Assembly: GCA_018881555.1 (NCBI GenBank) | Contig: JACAXG010000012.1 | Location: 11,938,181-12,002,180, forward strand | Reading direction: 5' to 3' | Source of the DNA: Amblyornis subalaris | Taxonomy: Eukaryota > Chordata > Aves > Passeriformes > Ptilonorhynchidae | DNA length: 64,000 bases | In this document: positions 25,641 through 36,112 of the stretch, piece by piece | How the letters are laid out: the number at the start of each line of letters is the position of its first letter | How positions within the stretch are numbered: the stretch's first letter is position 1 | Notes under the pieces: model-generated | The model's input: the letters and a program-made list of their open reading frames with translations, nothing else | What the model was told of the DNA's origin: nothing | Database searches by the model: none | Translations under genes and position numbers: made by a program

Positions 25641-27991
25641 ATGTGTGTTCTTCCTTGTAGACTAAGGTGGGAATTGAAAACTGCTGTTTATCATTAATTT
25701 CTTTCAGCAAAGCTTGGCCCTGGAGTCACACATGAGCCTGCATAATTTACTGTAGCACCAGGGTTGGCAGCCACAGAGGTGTCCTTTCTCCTCCAGCACT
25801 GGAAGTGCAGGAAATGCTCCATACGATGCAGCCAAGTGTCTGGAATGACTCTTAAATTCTACCTATCGATTGCTTTAGAAACAGCATTTCATTTGGCAAA
25901 ATGCTGAAATATTCTATGGAAATAATTTATGGTACTTAGAAAAGTGAGTTTCTAAAGTTGAATTATAAGCATATATTTACTTTAAAAGCTTATTTTCAAG
26001 TGGTTCTGATGTCTGCTAAAACAGAAAGAGATCAGAAATTATGTAAGGTGGTAACAGTTGGAGCAAAAAGTATGAAGTTTGACACAGCAAACTGTAGAGT
26101 CACCCTGCTTTTCCTCAGCACAGTTTGTTTTTGCAGGCTGCATCTCTTCTGTTGTCTTTNAGTAGAGCTCTTCCTTATTTCCCCCTTCCTGCCACATCAT
26201 TGTCTTANTAATGCCTTCTCAATCCTTAATCCTTTGGGAGTCTTTTGGTTTCTTTTTTTTTTTTTNNNCCCCCCCCTCATTTCTCACACAAACCTATGCT
26301 ATGTCTTTCATACCTGTATTCTCTAGTCTCTCACCTTTCTTTCTGCATCTCACTGAACCCTCTGCGCATTACTTTTTTTTTCTTTATCTCTCAAAAATGT
26401 GCAACAGCCTGAGGTTTTGGTTTTCTCTTTCATTCCCCTGATCGTGTCCCTGTGGATTTCAGGTTTTCCTCATCTCCACCCCTTTCTGTTCTGCTGGGTT
26501 TTTTCCATCAGACTCCTCTCGTGTTTCTATGTGTCCCACGAGACTGTGTCGCCGTGTTGGAAGATTTCAATCAGTTCAGTATTGTTTCCTTTGACCCATG
26601 TGGGATGACGGCCTCTGCACTGCAGTTTTCTTTCCCTTTTTTTCTCCCTTTTAAGCATTCCCAGACACCGCTGGCAATACTGCTGATCTTTACAGAAAAA
26701 GCTATTTCTCCTGAGTAACCTGGTGTGATCTACTTCTCTCTTGCTGACATGGAGATGCAGAGAATAGTGCACAAATCCCCATTATCTGTGGTTCCTCCTT
26801 GGATAGTGCACCCTCGAGCAAGCAGTCAAAGCAGGTCTGTGGCCATAACAGTTTTTGAAGCTCAAAGTGAGTAAGGGATGTCTGACTGCAGTGACTTAAG
26901 ATGAGCACCAGAACTTCTCCAATGGTTAGTATTCCACAGGCCATCTCCACTTACAAAGAAAAGATCAAGGAGATTTACACTTTATTTTTCCAGTTGCATA
27001 TATTCACTGTACCAGAAGTTCTCTCTTTGCATAGCTCAAGATAAAACAATAAAATTTGAGTGTCTTGATTTGGTGCTTATTCCTGGCACATCTGGGAACA
27101 TCAATACTCACTGTGAAGTAATGAAAAAATATCTCGAGGTTTTGTTGATCTCAGCATCTTTCTCAAGTATCGGGGAAGTTAATGCACCACGTATATTTTT
27201 TGATGCAGACTCTTCCTAGATCTTTGGGAAATGTAAGGATTGTTTCATCCACTGTATCAAATAATTTAATCCATAACTTTAGCAGATGCAGAAATTAACA
27301 CATTCATATTTCAATATCTAATGCACCTATGTCATTCTGGCTTGAGTTTCTTTGCATATTTCAAATGTTTTAGTTGGAGATTCCCACAAAGAATACAAGT
27401 GTTGAAAGCAGAACTTCAAATTTATTCATGCAGGATCAAGGTCAAAGCTGAAGTTTGGTGACAGAAGCTTCATATGTTCCCTTTGCAGCCCCAGCTGTCT
27501 GCTCAAGGATGTTGGAGTGTGCAGGTATCCCTGTGAATATTGCTAATGACTCACTACTACCCCATAAATGTAGTGTTACAGGATGGGTGTTTTCTCACTG
27601 CTGCTGTCTCCTCAGTTAACGGCTACATAAATAGAGAGCTAACATAGTTGGGAGGACTATTGACTGTGCAAGTAATTAGCTGCCATAAAAGTAGGAGAGA
27701 AGGTAGCTAAGGGGTGTTTAGGCAGTTTTTCTTAGTAAAACATTCTTTCTTATTGTCTTTTGTGTGAAGGACAGGCATCTTTCCAGTTCAGGTTAAAACT
27801 CTTGAGACTGCTGGGCACTGGTGTGTTTCCGTCACAATTTAACAGCTGGTGAGATAGCAGATGCATGCAGGTAAAAGTTAAAAAACAAAGGGTTGTTTGA
27901 AGCCTCGGGATTTTTTATCTATGTGTGTGGTTTTGGTTCTTTGGGTTTTTTTAACATGGGTCATTTCACACCTCCTGTTTGCAGTGAAGCT
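25641..27991. other. Unannotated sequence with an assembly-ambiguous T/n/C tract
   Basis: No gene is supported. At 26253-26276 a run of 13 T is followed by nnn and then 8 C. The stretch 26150-26700 is pyrimidine-rich on the plus strand. Its several overlapping open frames are explained by that composition. Confidence 0.55.
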
Positions 27992-28039
27992 GTCAAATTA
28001 TTGCAGATTATCAAAAGAGTCAAATTATTGCAGATTATC
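27992..28039 (+). repeat. Two-copy tandem duplication, 27-bp period
   Basis: A 21-base string starting GTCAAATTATTGCAG is present exactly at 27992-28012 and again at 28019-28039, with a 6-base linker CAAAAGA-like junction between. The perfect identity suggests a recent local slippage or duplication event. Confidence 0.8.
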
Positions 28040-30630
28040 TCAGCTGTTCCATACAGCCAAAAATGAGTTTGGTGTGGTAAAAGGCAAAGCTTTTTAAACC
28101 CTGATCTCTTATTCAGCTGGCAAAGTGAAGCTGTGCCCTAACTGTTACAGAGTTGAGAACAGCAGTGCATTTTCTCCCCCCAGGGTTAGGAGAGACTGGA
28201 TAAGGCTCTCAAACATGGAAATGCCATCCCATTGGCATTTTCTTAACTGCAATTTTAAAAGCCAGGTAGTGTGACTGAAATACTTTTGGTCCCAGTTTAT
28301 GATCCTTGTAAGTCCTTTTTGTGTGGGAGCCACAGTTAATGGCTGTTTGAGAGCANTCCTGATACGGGGCAGCTCATGGGTCTCCTCTCTGTGCGATGAA
28401 CCCCTTCCAGGAGCCCTTATGCAAAAATGAACCTAACCTGAACTCATCTTAATTTATCAGCATATTCAGAGACACAAATCTGGAGTGTTAGCTACGAGAC
28501 TCTTTCAAATTAGTGCCAATGCAGTGGAGTCTAGTATTTTCCAAATTCTATATTACAGATAATTTTAGCCATGCACCAGTCTATTAAAAATATAACTAAT
28601 TCAGCTTATCTATTTTAAAAGCTTCTACACTGCAGCCAGCCACCATAGTTGGTTAAATAGGTGCTTGTCACGCCAGTGTAATGAATTTAATGTGAAAGCC
28701 ATTTCTTCATACTTTTGGCTGTGAGAGGGCTGGCTCAGGTTCTGTTCTGCTGAAGGAATGGAATGTAGGATTCATGTCATGTAATTTTATAAGCATAATA
28801 CTTATCAGTACATCAGCTAATACAAAAAGCAGAAAAAAGAGGGTAAGAAAGAAGACGACAAGCCAAATTTCTACTACTTCTAATTCCTCATGGAAAGATA
28901 CCACTTTAATTGAAAAATATGACAATAAAAATGAAAAATGTTAAATAATTTCATTTAAAAATGGTGNAATTCATGCGTTCTGTCCTCCATGCTCTGTTCT
29001 TTGCTTGAATAGAGTAACACAGATTGATTACCGACCTATTTTTCCAGAGAATTTTGGTATTTAACAGCCATTGCAAGCTCTTAGAGGTATTGTATCCTAA
29101 GATAAGAAGGAAGACTTGTCTTGGCTTTTAAGGAACAACCCTGCAGAGTTATAGAAGATGCTGAAACAAAGAGAAACCACGTTTTCCCTTCCTTCTCCTC
29201 AGTTTCGTATTGGCACTGATAATTAGGCTGTGCCATGGAAGAGGCACATGTACAGAAGTACTTTCCAATGCACCTCTAAATCAGTAAGACTTACTCCCAG
29301 TTACCTGATTAACTGGATACAACTTTCTGTGTAGTCATTGTAGCACTCTTATGTCTAAAATTCACATTCACTTTTATGTGATCTCATATACAATTTAATT
29401 TCCCATACCAAAAAGAAGAATAATAAATGCCAGGATCTTACATAGAGTTCCCAGTGTTAATAATTAAAAGAAAATTGCAGTGAGATAAAAAAAACATGTT
29501 CTATGAACTACAGCTCCTTACAAAGAAAAGTCAATCAGAAAATGCTTTAAAGTGTANGATACATAATCAAAATAATTAATAGCAAGGCATGAGAGTGCCT
29601 TCAATATCACAAGGGTGTATAAGTAAAATTAAAAGACCTTGGTCACCTTTGGAAATTTTTAGTTTTTTCCGCAAAAGCTTACATTCTAAATGACTTGTAT
29701 AAAGTGATTATTTTAAAGATGATTCCATCAGCTATTCAGGGACCAAAAATTGTGAAGTATTCTTTAAAATTAATTTCATGTTTTAACACTCCAAGCACAC
29801 ACTGGCTGTTTTATGCGATGAAGGTTGTGCATCCGATTTCTAGACTCAGATATTTGTTGTCAGAGCTCTTCTTTTGGACAGTCTCCAGGATCTGCTGGAG
29901 AACATATCTGGTCTAATAGTTTCTAACAAGATATTTCCGTTATTTCTCCAAGCCCCTTCCGCTACTACTGTGAAGTAGGATTTTTGCCAATAAATTGGTT
30001 CTTGTTATTCCTATCAAGTGAATAAAGACCCTGGGATCAAGAGAGCTATACCNTATCATTGAATTCATTCTTTAGTATTTTTTTGTTTTGTGGTCTAGAG
30101 AGTTGAAGACTGTGCAAGTCTTATATGTATGTCTGAAAATTGCTTGGGACCATTTATCCCTGTGAGGACATGCATTTTATTGAAGCTTTTTGCTACCTGG
30201 AGTTATTTAGGAACTCTAAACATCAAGGAATGGCTATCACCAATTTGATGGCTCCAAGGCTAAGCAGGCAGCTTTACTCCTAAGTGAATGAATTAAAGGA
30301 AATATAGCTAAGTCCCTGTAGTCCTCTGCCAAATTTTCCATGTGTAGAAATGTTTGATAATACTTACCCAAACGTCAGGTGTTAGTCTTTTACAGCAAAG
30401 CCACAACTTCTAGGTGTTGGGTGTCTAGGTCCTTAGGAAGCTAATGCAAAGTTAAATAGCTGAAGTTATGAGTAATGATGAGCTACAGGCACAGCTGTGT
30501 CAAGGCAGAAGAGTTCAGTGAAAATGAGATATACAAAATGAAAAACCCAATTTACTTTGTCAGAAATTGGTTTAAACTGAAAATTCTCTCAGAAAAAATA
30601 GAAATATATGTGTAAGGAGTGAGTCTGTTC
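28040..30630. other. Unannotated sequence, nothing recognised
   Basis: No gene, RNA or mobile element could be supported. Frames are short, and base composition is ordinary for the window. Confidence 0.6.
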
Positions 30631-30643
30631 AGGTCAGAGGTCA
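30631..30643 (+). promoter_or_regulatory. Perfect DR1 nuclear-receptor element
   Basis: The sequence AGGTCAGAGGTCA is two exact AGGTCA half-sites in direct repeat with one spacer base. This DR1 layout is bound by RXR heterodimers such as PPAR/RXR and by HNF4 or COUP-TF type receptors. The right half-site also lies inside a 6-bp-arm palindrome, AGAGGTCACCTCT (30636-30648). The motif match is exact. Use in vivo is inferred only, and no target gene is visible. Confidence 0.35.
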
Positions 30644-31470
30644 CCTCTGCTTTTATCTGAAAACCCAAGAGTAGATATGATGGCAATCCCCCAGGACCAA
30701 GGCCACATCTGTGTCCACTGCTCTCTTTCCAGACTGTCTCCAAAGATGCATTGAAGTCGTGATACTCAGTGTTAAGACAATGGAGAGTAAGACCTGCAAT
30801 AGAAATGGTATTGCAAATACCTGTAGATTATTATAAATCACAGTAACTGATCATGNGGCTGAAGAGAAGAATGACCTGAAATCAAGAGTCTAAGCAAAAC
30901 CTGGCAATTCTGAATCAGTATTTTCTTGAAAACTTTTGTCCCTGGTACTCCAAATATGTGAATCCTCCTTTCAGGATGGTACTATCCAAATATTTCCACT
31001 ATAGCAAGCTTAGAATTTAGGTTCATTGTTTTCATTGCACACACTGTAAAATGTTCCCATTCGGTTTTTGCTGTGTAGTGATTGTGACTTATTAATGAGG
31101 ATTGCTTTTTTTCTCCATCTGGTTTNGGCACTGACTTACTCAATCACTTCATGCAAATAATTCACTCTTCACCTCCGCCTGGAGATTATAAAGTTTAAAA
31201 GCACCTAGTAGGTGGCACACTGTTGTATTAGTGGAAAGGTGCGTGTTGTTCAGTTAATTGCTTAGTTTCTGTGTGTAGCTGATGCNTGAATTAATTCAGA
31301 GTAAAGGTCTCTTTTGCATTGTCCCTTCACCTCTTCTTGGGTTTAACCCTCTGAGCCAAATCACCTGCAAAACATGAGTCATAGAGTGCTACCATCCAAA
31401 AAATGACCCACTATAGGTGCACGAGCATGTAAGAGCAGAGATCATAATCAGTCAAGAGGCAGACAGATCT
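30644..31470. other. Unannotated sequence, nothing recognised
   Basis: No gene or repeat is visible. Two isolated n positions fall here. Confidence 0.6.
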
Positions 31471-31890
31471 GACATTTGCTGAGAGCATCCCTATATTTTA
31501 TTGAGTTGTCATGCCTTGTTGCATACTTAATGAGGATGAGCCCCTCACATGCCAATTTTGCATTACAAATGTTGTTTTGCTGGGACTGTCAGCTGCAAAT
31601 AGCTTGTGGCAATACATCTTCCATGCAGCAAATAAACATATACAACATTATAGCATACCCATGTTATTGCCACGACTGTAAACAACTAATAAAAGGAATG
31701 TATTTACTGTGCCTTAGAGTCATTCACTCCAGTAATATTTTTTCCATTTTCAAGCCTATTGACTTTATGGAACATTTGGCATCATTTCATTGTACCATCA
31801 TTGTCTTATTGTGTCATCATTTAAACAAAAGGCATGCTCTATACCTGCATATAGAGTCAGCCCCACAGATCAGGATATTTCTATGACCAG
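31471..31890. other. Candidate conserved noncoding element
   Basis: This 420-base block is non-repetitive and carries several developmental-type motifs: an octamer-like TGCAAAT (31594-31600, ATTTGCA on the other strand), ATAAACA (31632-31638) and GTAAACA (31678-31684), the last two being forkhead cores. The plus frame 31476-31886 is open for 136 codons, but the translated peptide has no protein-like pattern or family motif. I therefore favour noncoding sequence. Conservation is guessed from texture only and needs alignment to other birds. Confidence 0.2.
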
Positions 31891-31969
31891 CAGGTGTATT
31901 GTGCATAATCTCAAAGACTCTGGAAGTATTTTGTTTGCTAGGAATAGTCATTGACCTCAACCACTGCCA
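31891..31969. other. Unannotated flank of SINE
   Basis: This is short unique sequence left of the SINE. No target-site duplication is obvious. Confidence 0.5.
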
Positions 31970-32110
31970 CTGAGATGACCTCAGTTGGTCAGATCATGGT
32001 GTTAATAATGCCAAGGTTGTGGGTTTGATCCCTATATGGGCCATTCACTNAAGAGTTGGACTCGATTCTTGTGGATCCCTTCCAACTCGGAATATTCTGT
32101 GATTCTGTGA
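31970..32110 (+). mobile_element. tRNA-Ile/CR1 composite SINE (TguSINE1-like)
   Basis: The first 74 bases (31970-32043) match a tRNA-Ile(AAU) body in length and order. There is an A-box-like TGACCTCAGTTGG (31976-31988), an anticodon-loop block with AAT at 32004-32006, and a B-box-like GGTTTGATCCC (32022-32032). The head ends TGGGCCA without an encoded CCA. It is followed at once by a CR1 3' tail: GTTGGACTCGATTCTTGTGG, CCCTTCCAACTCGG, and two ATTCTGTGA-type units ending at 32110. In such SINEs the tRNA head supplies the pol III promoter and the tail recruits CR1 reverse transcriptase in trans. The family is known in passerine birds. Many C-to-T type changes in the tRNA part and an n at 32050 show an old, inactive copy. 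It is not a functional tRNA gene because the acceptor-stem 5' side (CTGAGAT) no longer pairs with GGGCCA. Confidence 0.85.
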
Positions 32111-32690
32111 CATTTGGGTGGGACACCGATGTCATCAAGTTGCTTCTGGTAGCATCTGGGTATGGGGGAAACCAGCATTTTGCTCTGCGAAACCAAACAG
32201 CACGGAAATCTGTCTCCTTGTTGACAGAGATGATGGAACACAGAGCTTGATTACACCAAAGATGGTTTTGGTGTGATTTTACTAGTATTTTGCTAGTTTT
32301 GAGGATAGAAACCCACATAATTATAGAAATTTCTTGTCTCATGAAGGTTACTGAATTGTTAGCACCAGAGAAAATCAAATGATGCTTTCAAGAAATTTCT
32401 CAGGAATTCAGCTGAGCTGTATCTCTCCCTTCAAGGATGACTTGCATGAACTAGATCCAGAAAGGATCTCCTGTATCAGAACCCCAGCCACTGTAACTGC
32501 TGACATATTCTCTTTCAAAACCATACTTTTTGGTTGTCCTTTATCACTAATTTCTAACTGAAGATTCTGTGGTCTGTTTTAACAATTTGTTCTCCAGCTA
32601 CCATTACTTTTTGAGATTCAATAATTCATCTTGGTCCCTTGGTTTTAGCCTCTTCATTTATTCTGAGAGAGCAACTGTAGCCTTCTGAGA
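32111..32690. other. Unannotated sequence between two retroposon relics
   Basis: No gene or additional repeat is recognised. Confidence 0.5.
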
Positions 32691-32890
32691 TTTCTGCTTG
32701 GCTGAACAAGGCAAGCTCTTTTAGTCTGTTCTCATGAAGTACCCCCTTCATTCTCTTTTTGTCATGGAAAACTCTTCCCTTTTCTCCACAGTTTGAATTG
32801 ATCTATTCTAGGATGACAAGAACTGTGCACAGTAATCCAGAGAATATCTGTATCCAGTGTGATAGCACGAATACTCCTTTATGTCCATCA
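32691..32890 (-). mobile_element. Old CR1 LINE fragment (late ORF2 region)
   Basis: Read on the plus strand, landmarks occur in the order seen in antisense avian CR1. GGCTGAACAAGGCAAGCTC, followed by TTTTAGTCTGTTCTCATGAAG, lies near 32700-32741. GAACTGTGCACAGTAATCC, followed by a decayed version of GGTCTCACCAGTGCAGAGTA, lies near 32820-32870. The spacing between the two blocks fits the element. Divergence is high, so this is an old copy and the boundaries are approximate. The fragment is 5' and 3' incomplete and non-coding. Confidence 0.5.
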
Positions 32891-34564
32891 GAAACATCTT
32901 GACAGAGTAATTTCAGGAGTGAATTCACATGAATTTTGAGTGTCATTGTGTTTGTGTATAATTTGTTAAACAGAATTCCATATCTTTGTTCCGTGACTTC
33001 TAATGGATGGACCCTCACCTTATAGAAGAAATCTGCTTTCTCAGTTTTAAATGCTGGGCTTCATTTTCCCTTCTTGTTCTGTGGTACTACAAACTTGTTC
33101 ACCCGCTGGATGATCTCTGCCTTAATCAGGTTTTGCTTCAATTTCTCAAACAACTTCTCTGAACCTCTGTTTGATTTTCATTCCCAGGAATTTTATATGA
33201 TGCAGTACAGGCAAATAGATTCTGTGGGTAATTCAGTGGGTAATGAACATGCCTTCACTTCTGAATCTTTGTGTTGTCACCTCAGCCATTGTCTTCGCAG
33301 CCGTCCTCACCTTCTCCCTCTTAATTACTGTCAAAGGAGAAAGGACCAATGCGCCATAAATTCATCTCTTTGCTGGCTGCCACTGCACCCCTTGGAACAG
33401 GTAAAATGTACTGACAATAAACTACCCTGGCCTTTTCAGTTTGGTATTCGAGTTGCAGGTAAATTGCATCCCTCTTTCTGCTGTCTCTCATGAGTGATGT
33501 AAACTGCAAGCTGGGTAAAACCTGATGAAGTTAAGTTTGCATCATGTTTTTTCTTCACACATCACTTGCAACACCATTTTTTAATGCAGAAGTATTACCT
33601 GCTGCTGAGGAATTTTTAACTGCATCTCCTAACTAAGCTAGTGGCAAATTGAAAACTAATAAGTTGTATTTTACATATCAAATACTGCTCTGGGGACAAG
33701 CTAACCTAGACACCTCCTAGATTGCAACTTCCTGCTCAGTAAAAAAAAAGTAATAAAGAAAATCATGACAGCTCATTACATGAAAGAAGAAAATCATCAC
33801 CCAAAGCAGAATAAATGCTATGTTATTATACGGTAATTGTGAAGGCATCTTAACATTTTTGTTCATGAAAATATTAAATGTTTTTCAATGCTATCTGTAA
33901 TAAATGTTATTCTAAAGGCAGCAAAATTATGTAATATATTTTAGCATTCAATACCTACAAACTGAAACCATCAACGTAGTCAGTTGAACCATTTTACGGT
34001 GCAGAGCAAAAGCTAGGCAGCTTCTTTTACTGTTAAGCAAAAAAATTATGTTCACAAATTTCTGTGAGTCTGTTCCCACTGTGTGTCTTGGAAATGATAT
34101 CTCTTTGCCCTCTGTTTCTGTGTTAAAAACAATACTGGTAATGTTACTGAATATGGTGCTGAGCAGTATCTGTCCTTCAGGACAGATGTGCTTCAGAGCA
34201 TTGGAACCAGAGCATCTTCCCACTTCCATGTTTCAGAAATTTTGGGGTTAATTTCCATTAACACTGCACTTCAACCCTATCATTGGTGAAATATGGCGAA
34301 CTTGTACTTCAATCCAGGAAGTGGAGGCAAATAGGAAGAGTTACAGGGATAAACTTTAGTATTTGAAATGATTAAGTTGTATTTTACATATAATTATCTT
34401 GAAAACTAACGCATTTCATTGTAATTTAAGTAGCATTTATATAAATTAGGCACATGTGACATTTCTAATTGGGTGTACTTTAATGGTTAAATCATGAGTT
34501 TTTTAAATGATAATTGGGCTAGTTGTAAAATTTCAAGGTCTGTGATTTTAAAATTGAATTGCTC
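32891..34564. other. Unannotated sequence
   Basis: No gene is supported. The 139-codon plus frame at 33074-33493 has a Cys/His-rich but unrecognised translation and is regarded as chance. Confidence 0.55.
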
Positions 34565-34723
34565 TTTGACTTATGTAAAAGAATAGATTGTTAAGAGAGT
34601 GCCTCACAGGAGAGAAGGAGTCTAAGATATGATGATTTGAATTAGTTTTTCAAAGGAATTTAGAGTAGGCAATCTGTCCTCTGATCTTTCTTTGCACACT
34701 AAAAGTATGAGTCACTTACGCTA
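34565..34723 (+). repeat. Direct repeat copy A of an unassigned family
   Basis: This 159-base unit aligns by eye with 35501-35648 at about 83% identity over 148 aligned positions, with two gaps (3 and 8 bases present only in copy A). The best kept blocks are GTAAAAGAATAG, GAGTGCCTCACAGG, and a block starting CTCTGATCTTTCTTTGCACA that runs into AAAAGTATGAGTCACTTA. Similarity stops abruptly on both sides. The unit contains an AP-1/NF-E2 type TGAGTCA. I do not recognise the family. It does not resemble CR1 or tRNA-derived SINEs, and it lacks the TG...CA ends of an LTR. Confidence 0.8.
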
Positions 34724-35500
34724 ANATAGCTTAAATTGAGAATATAGTGATTTAATTAACGGCTGGAATTGTCGAATTCCATGTGTGAGGAAAGTGATGC
34801 ATTAATAGCTCCCCATACAGATGCTCTAATGAATCTAAGGTATTTTCCACTGGAAGCTATTTTTTAAATATAGAGCTGCTTGTTGCAGATGCAGTGTGGC
34901 CTTTATGAGCTCAGAACAAGAAATCTGGAATTTTGCGAAAATTAACTGGAATATTTATAGTCAATATACAGCTTTCTTCCAGTGGGCCNATGTATTGGTT
35001 CCTGTCACTGGGAAGGGCAGTAGGCAAATACAGGACACGTGTACGTTCTAGCAGCACTTTGGAGTGAACACCTCTGGGTCCTATATAGCGACTTCCCTCT
35101 CCACACGAGCCCCAGCTGCAGCTCTGGGTGCAGTTCCACCCTCTGAGTCTCTTGTGGACAGAGGCAAAAGCAGGAGCAGGGGGTTCCATTGCCGGTACAA
35201 CCTTGTTGGAGCTCACACCTTTGTGAGGGCATCAGTCAAACATCTGTCAATGTGCTGAGGTGCTCCACTGACCGAAGGTCCTTGTGCAGAAACATTCAGC
35301 TCTGTGCAATATAGAAATACACTCTGCAATGGGATAGCAAATGTGTTTGTCACAGCTTGGTAATACAGTAAACCAGGACAGTTTGCAAATCCTTTCTATC
35401 AGTGCACATTATTTATTTGGGGTTTTGAGAGTTACATGAGAGTGAGCCCCCCTTCATGATTTCAGCAGCGAAAAATGGCTCAAGTATTAGGACTGTATGC
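34724..35500. other. Spacer between the two direct repeats
   Basis: The spacer is unique sequence, somewhat GC-richer at about 35010-35230 (for example ACACGTGTACGT and CAGCTGCAGCTC). I see no retroviral gag or pol motifs, primer-binding site or polypurine tract, so an LTR interpretation of the flanking repeats is not supported. Confidence 0.5.
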
Positions 35501-35648
35501 TTTGAGTCATGTAAAAGAATAGGTTAAGTGAGTGCCTCACAGGTGTCAGGCAGCCTAGGGCATAATGATCCAGACTAGTTTTTCTGAGGAATTTAGAATA
35601 GGCCTCTGATCTTTCTTTGCACATCAAAAGTATGAGTCACTTATACTA
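35501..35648 (+). repeat. Direct repeat copy B of an unassigned family
   Basis: This is the second copy of the unit at 34565-34723, in the same orientation and 936 bases downstream. It carries two TGAGTCA sites (35504-35510 within TTTGAGTCATG, and 35632-35638 within TATGAGTCACTT). In copy A the first of these is changed to TGACTTA. The right end is followed within about 20 bases by the ancient CR1 3' end, so the copy could have been carried or interrupted by that insertion. Confidence 0.8.
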
Positions 35649-35663
35649 GGGATGTGTGTCTGC

Positions 35664-36112
35664 CTTCTAAAGAGTGACTGATTGGAGAAATTTCAGTCTG
35701 GAAAAGAAACAATTGGGGAAGCGAAGGAAGTTTATAGAGTGGTGAGCCATTTGGAGAGGTGGGATAGCATTCCTGCTTCCAATACAAAAATGGAGCCACT
35801 CAGTGATCCTGGGAGGAGCTATGCTCAGATCAAATGAAGACCGTTCTTCCTCTTAAAAGCATCTGAGTCTAGGAAGCCACAGCTAAAGGATACAAGGAGT
35901 GGCAGAAGTTTGCACAGTTTCAACAGTTCAGGGAAAATAAACCCGTTGAGAATTACTCAATGCAAAGAAACTATGTCTGGCCAAGAAAGCCCCTGAACAG
36001 GAAATGTTTGGATGCTGGAGGAAAGGTGGTACTGTGTGCTTTGCCCCCTGCCCTTGGTATCCACTTTTGGATGCACTGCCTGTGCTAGGTAGACCTTTGA
36101 TCTGGAACTATG
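35664..36112 (+). mobile_element. Ancient CR1-type LINE 3' end
   Basis: The left part (TTTCAGTCTGGAAAAG near 35690-35705) matches the conserved stretch coding for the ORF2 C-terminal region (FSLEK-type) of amniote CR1. The right end has the order CTGTGTGCTTTGCCCC, CCTTGGTATCCACTTTTGG, GTGCTAGGTAGACCTTTG and ATCTGGAACTATG (ends 36112), which corresponds to the old CR1 tail usually seen as GACCTTTGGTCTGACCCAGTATGG. The middle is heavily decayed. This lineage predates the young avian CR1 types, so the insertion is probably old and shared with many birds. Confidence 0.65.

Noticed and set aside
31970..32043. Functional tRNA-Ile gene
   Set aside because: The 5' acceptor strand no longer pairs with the 3' strand, the arms carry many changes, and the sequence runs straight into a CR1 tail, so it is the head of a SINE.
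33074..33493. 139-codon Cys/His-containing plus frame, considered as a zinc-finger relic
   Set aside because: Cys and His spacing does not follow C2H2 or any other finger pattern.
34565..35648. Interpretation of the direct repeat pair as LTRs of an endogenous retrovirus
   Set aside because: The ends are not TG...CA, there is no primer-binding site or polypurine tract, and the 777-base spacer holds no gag, protease or pol motif.
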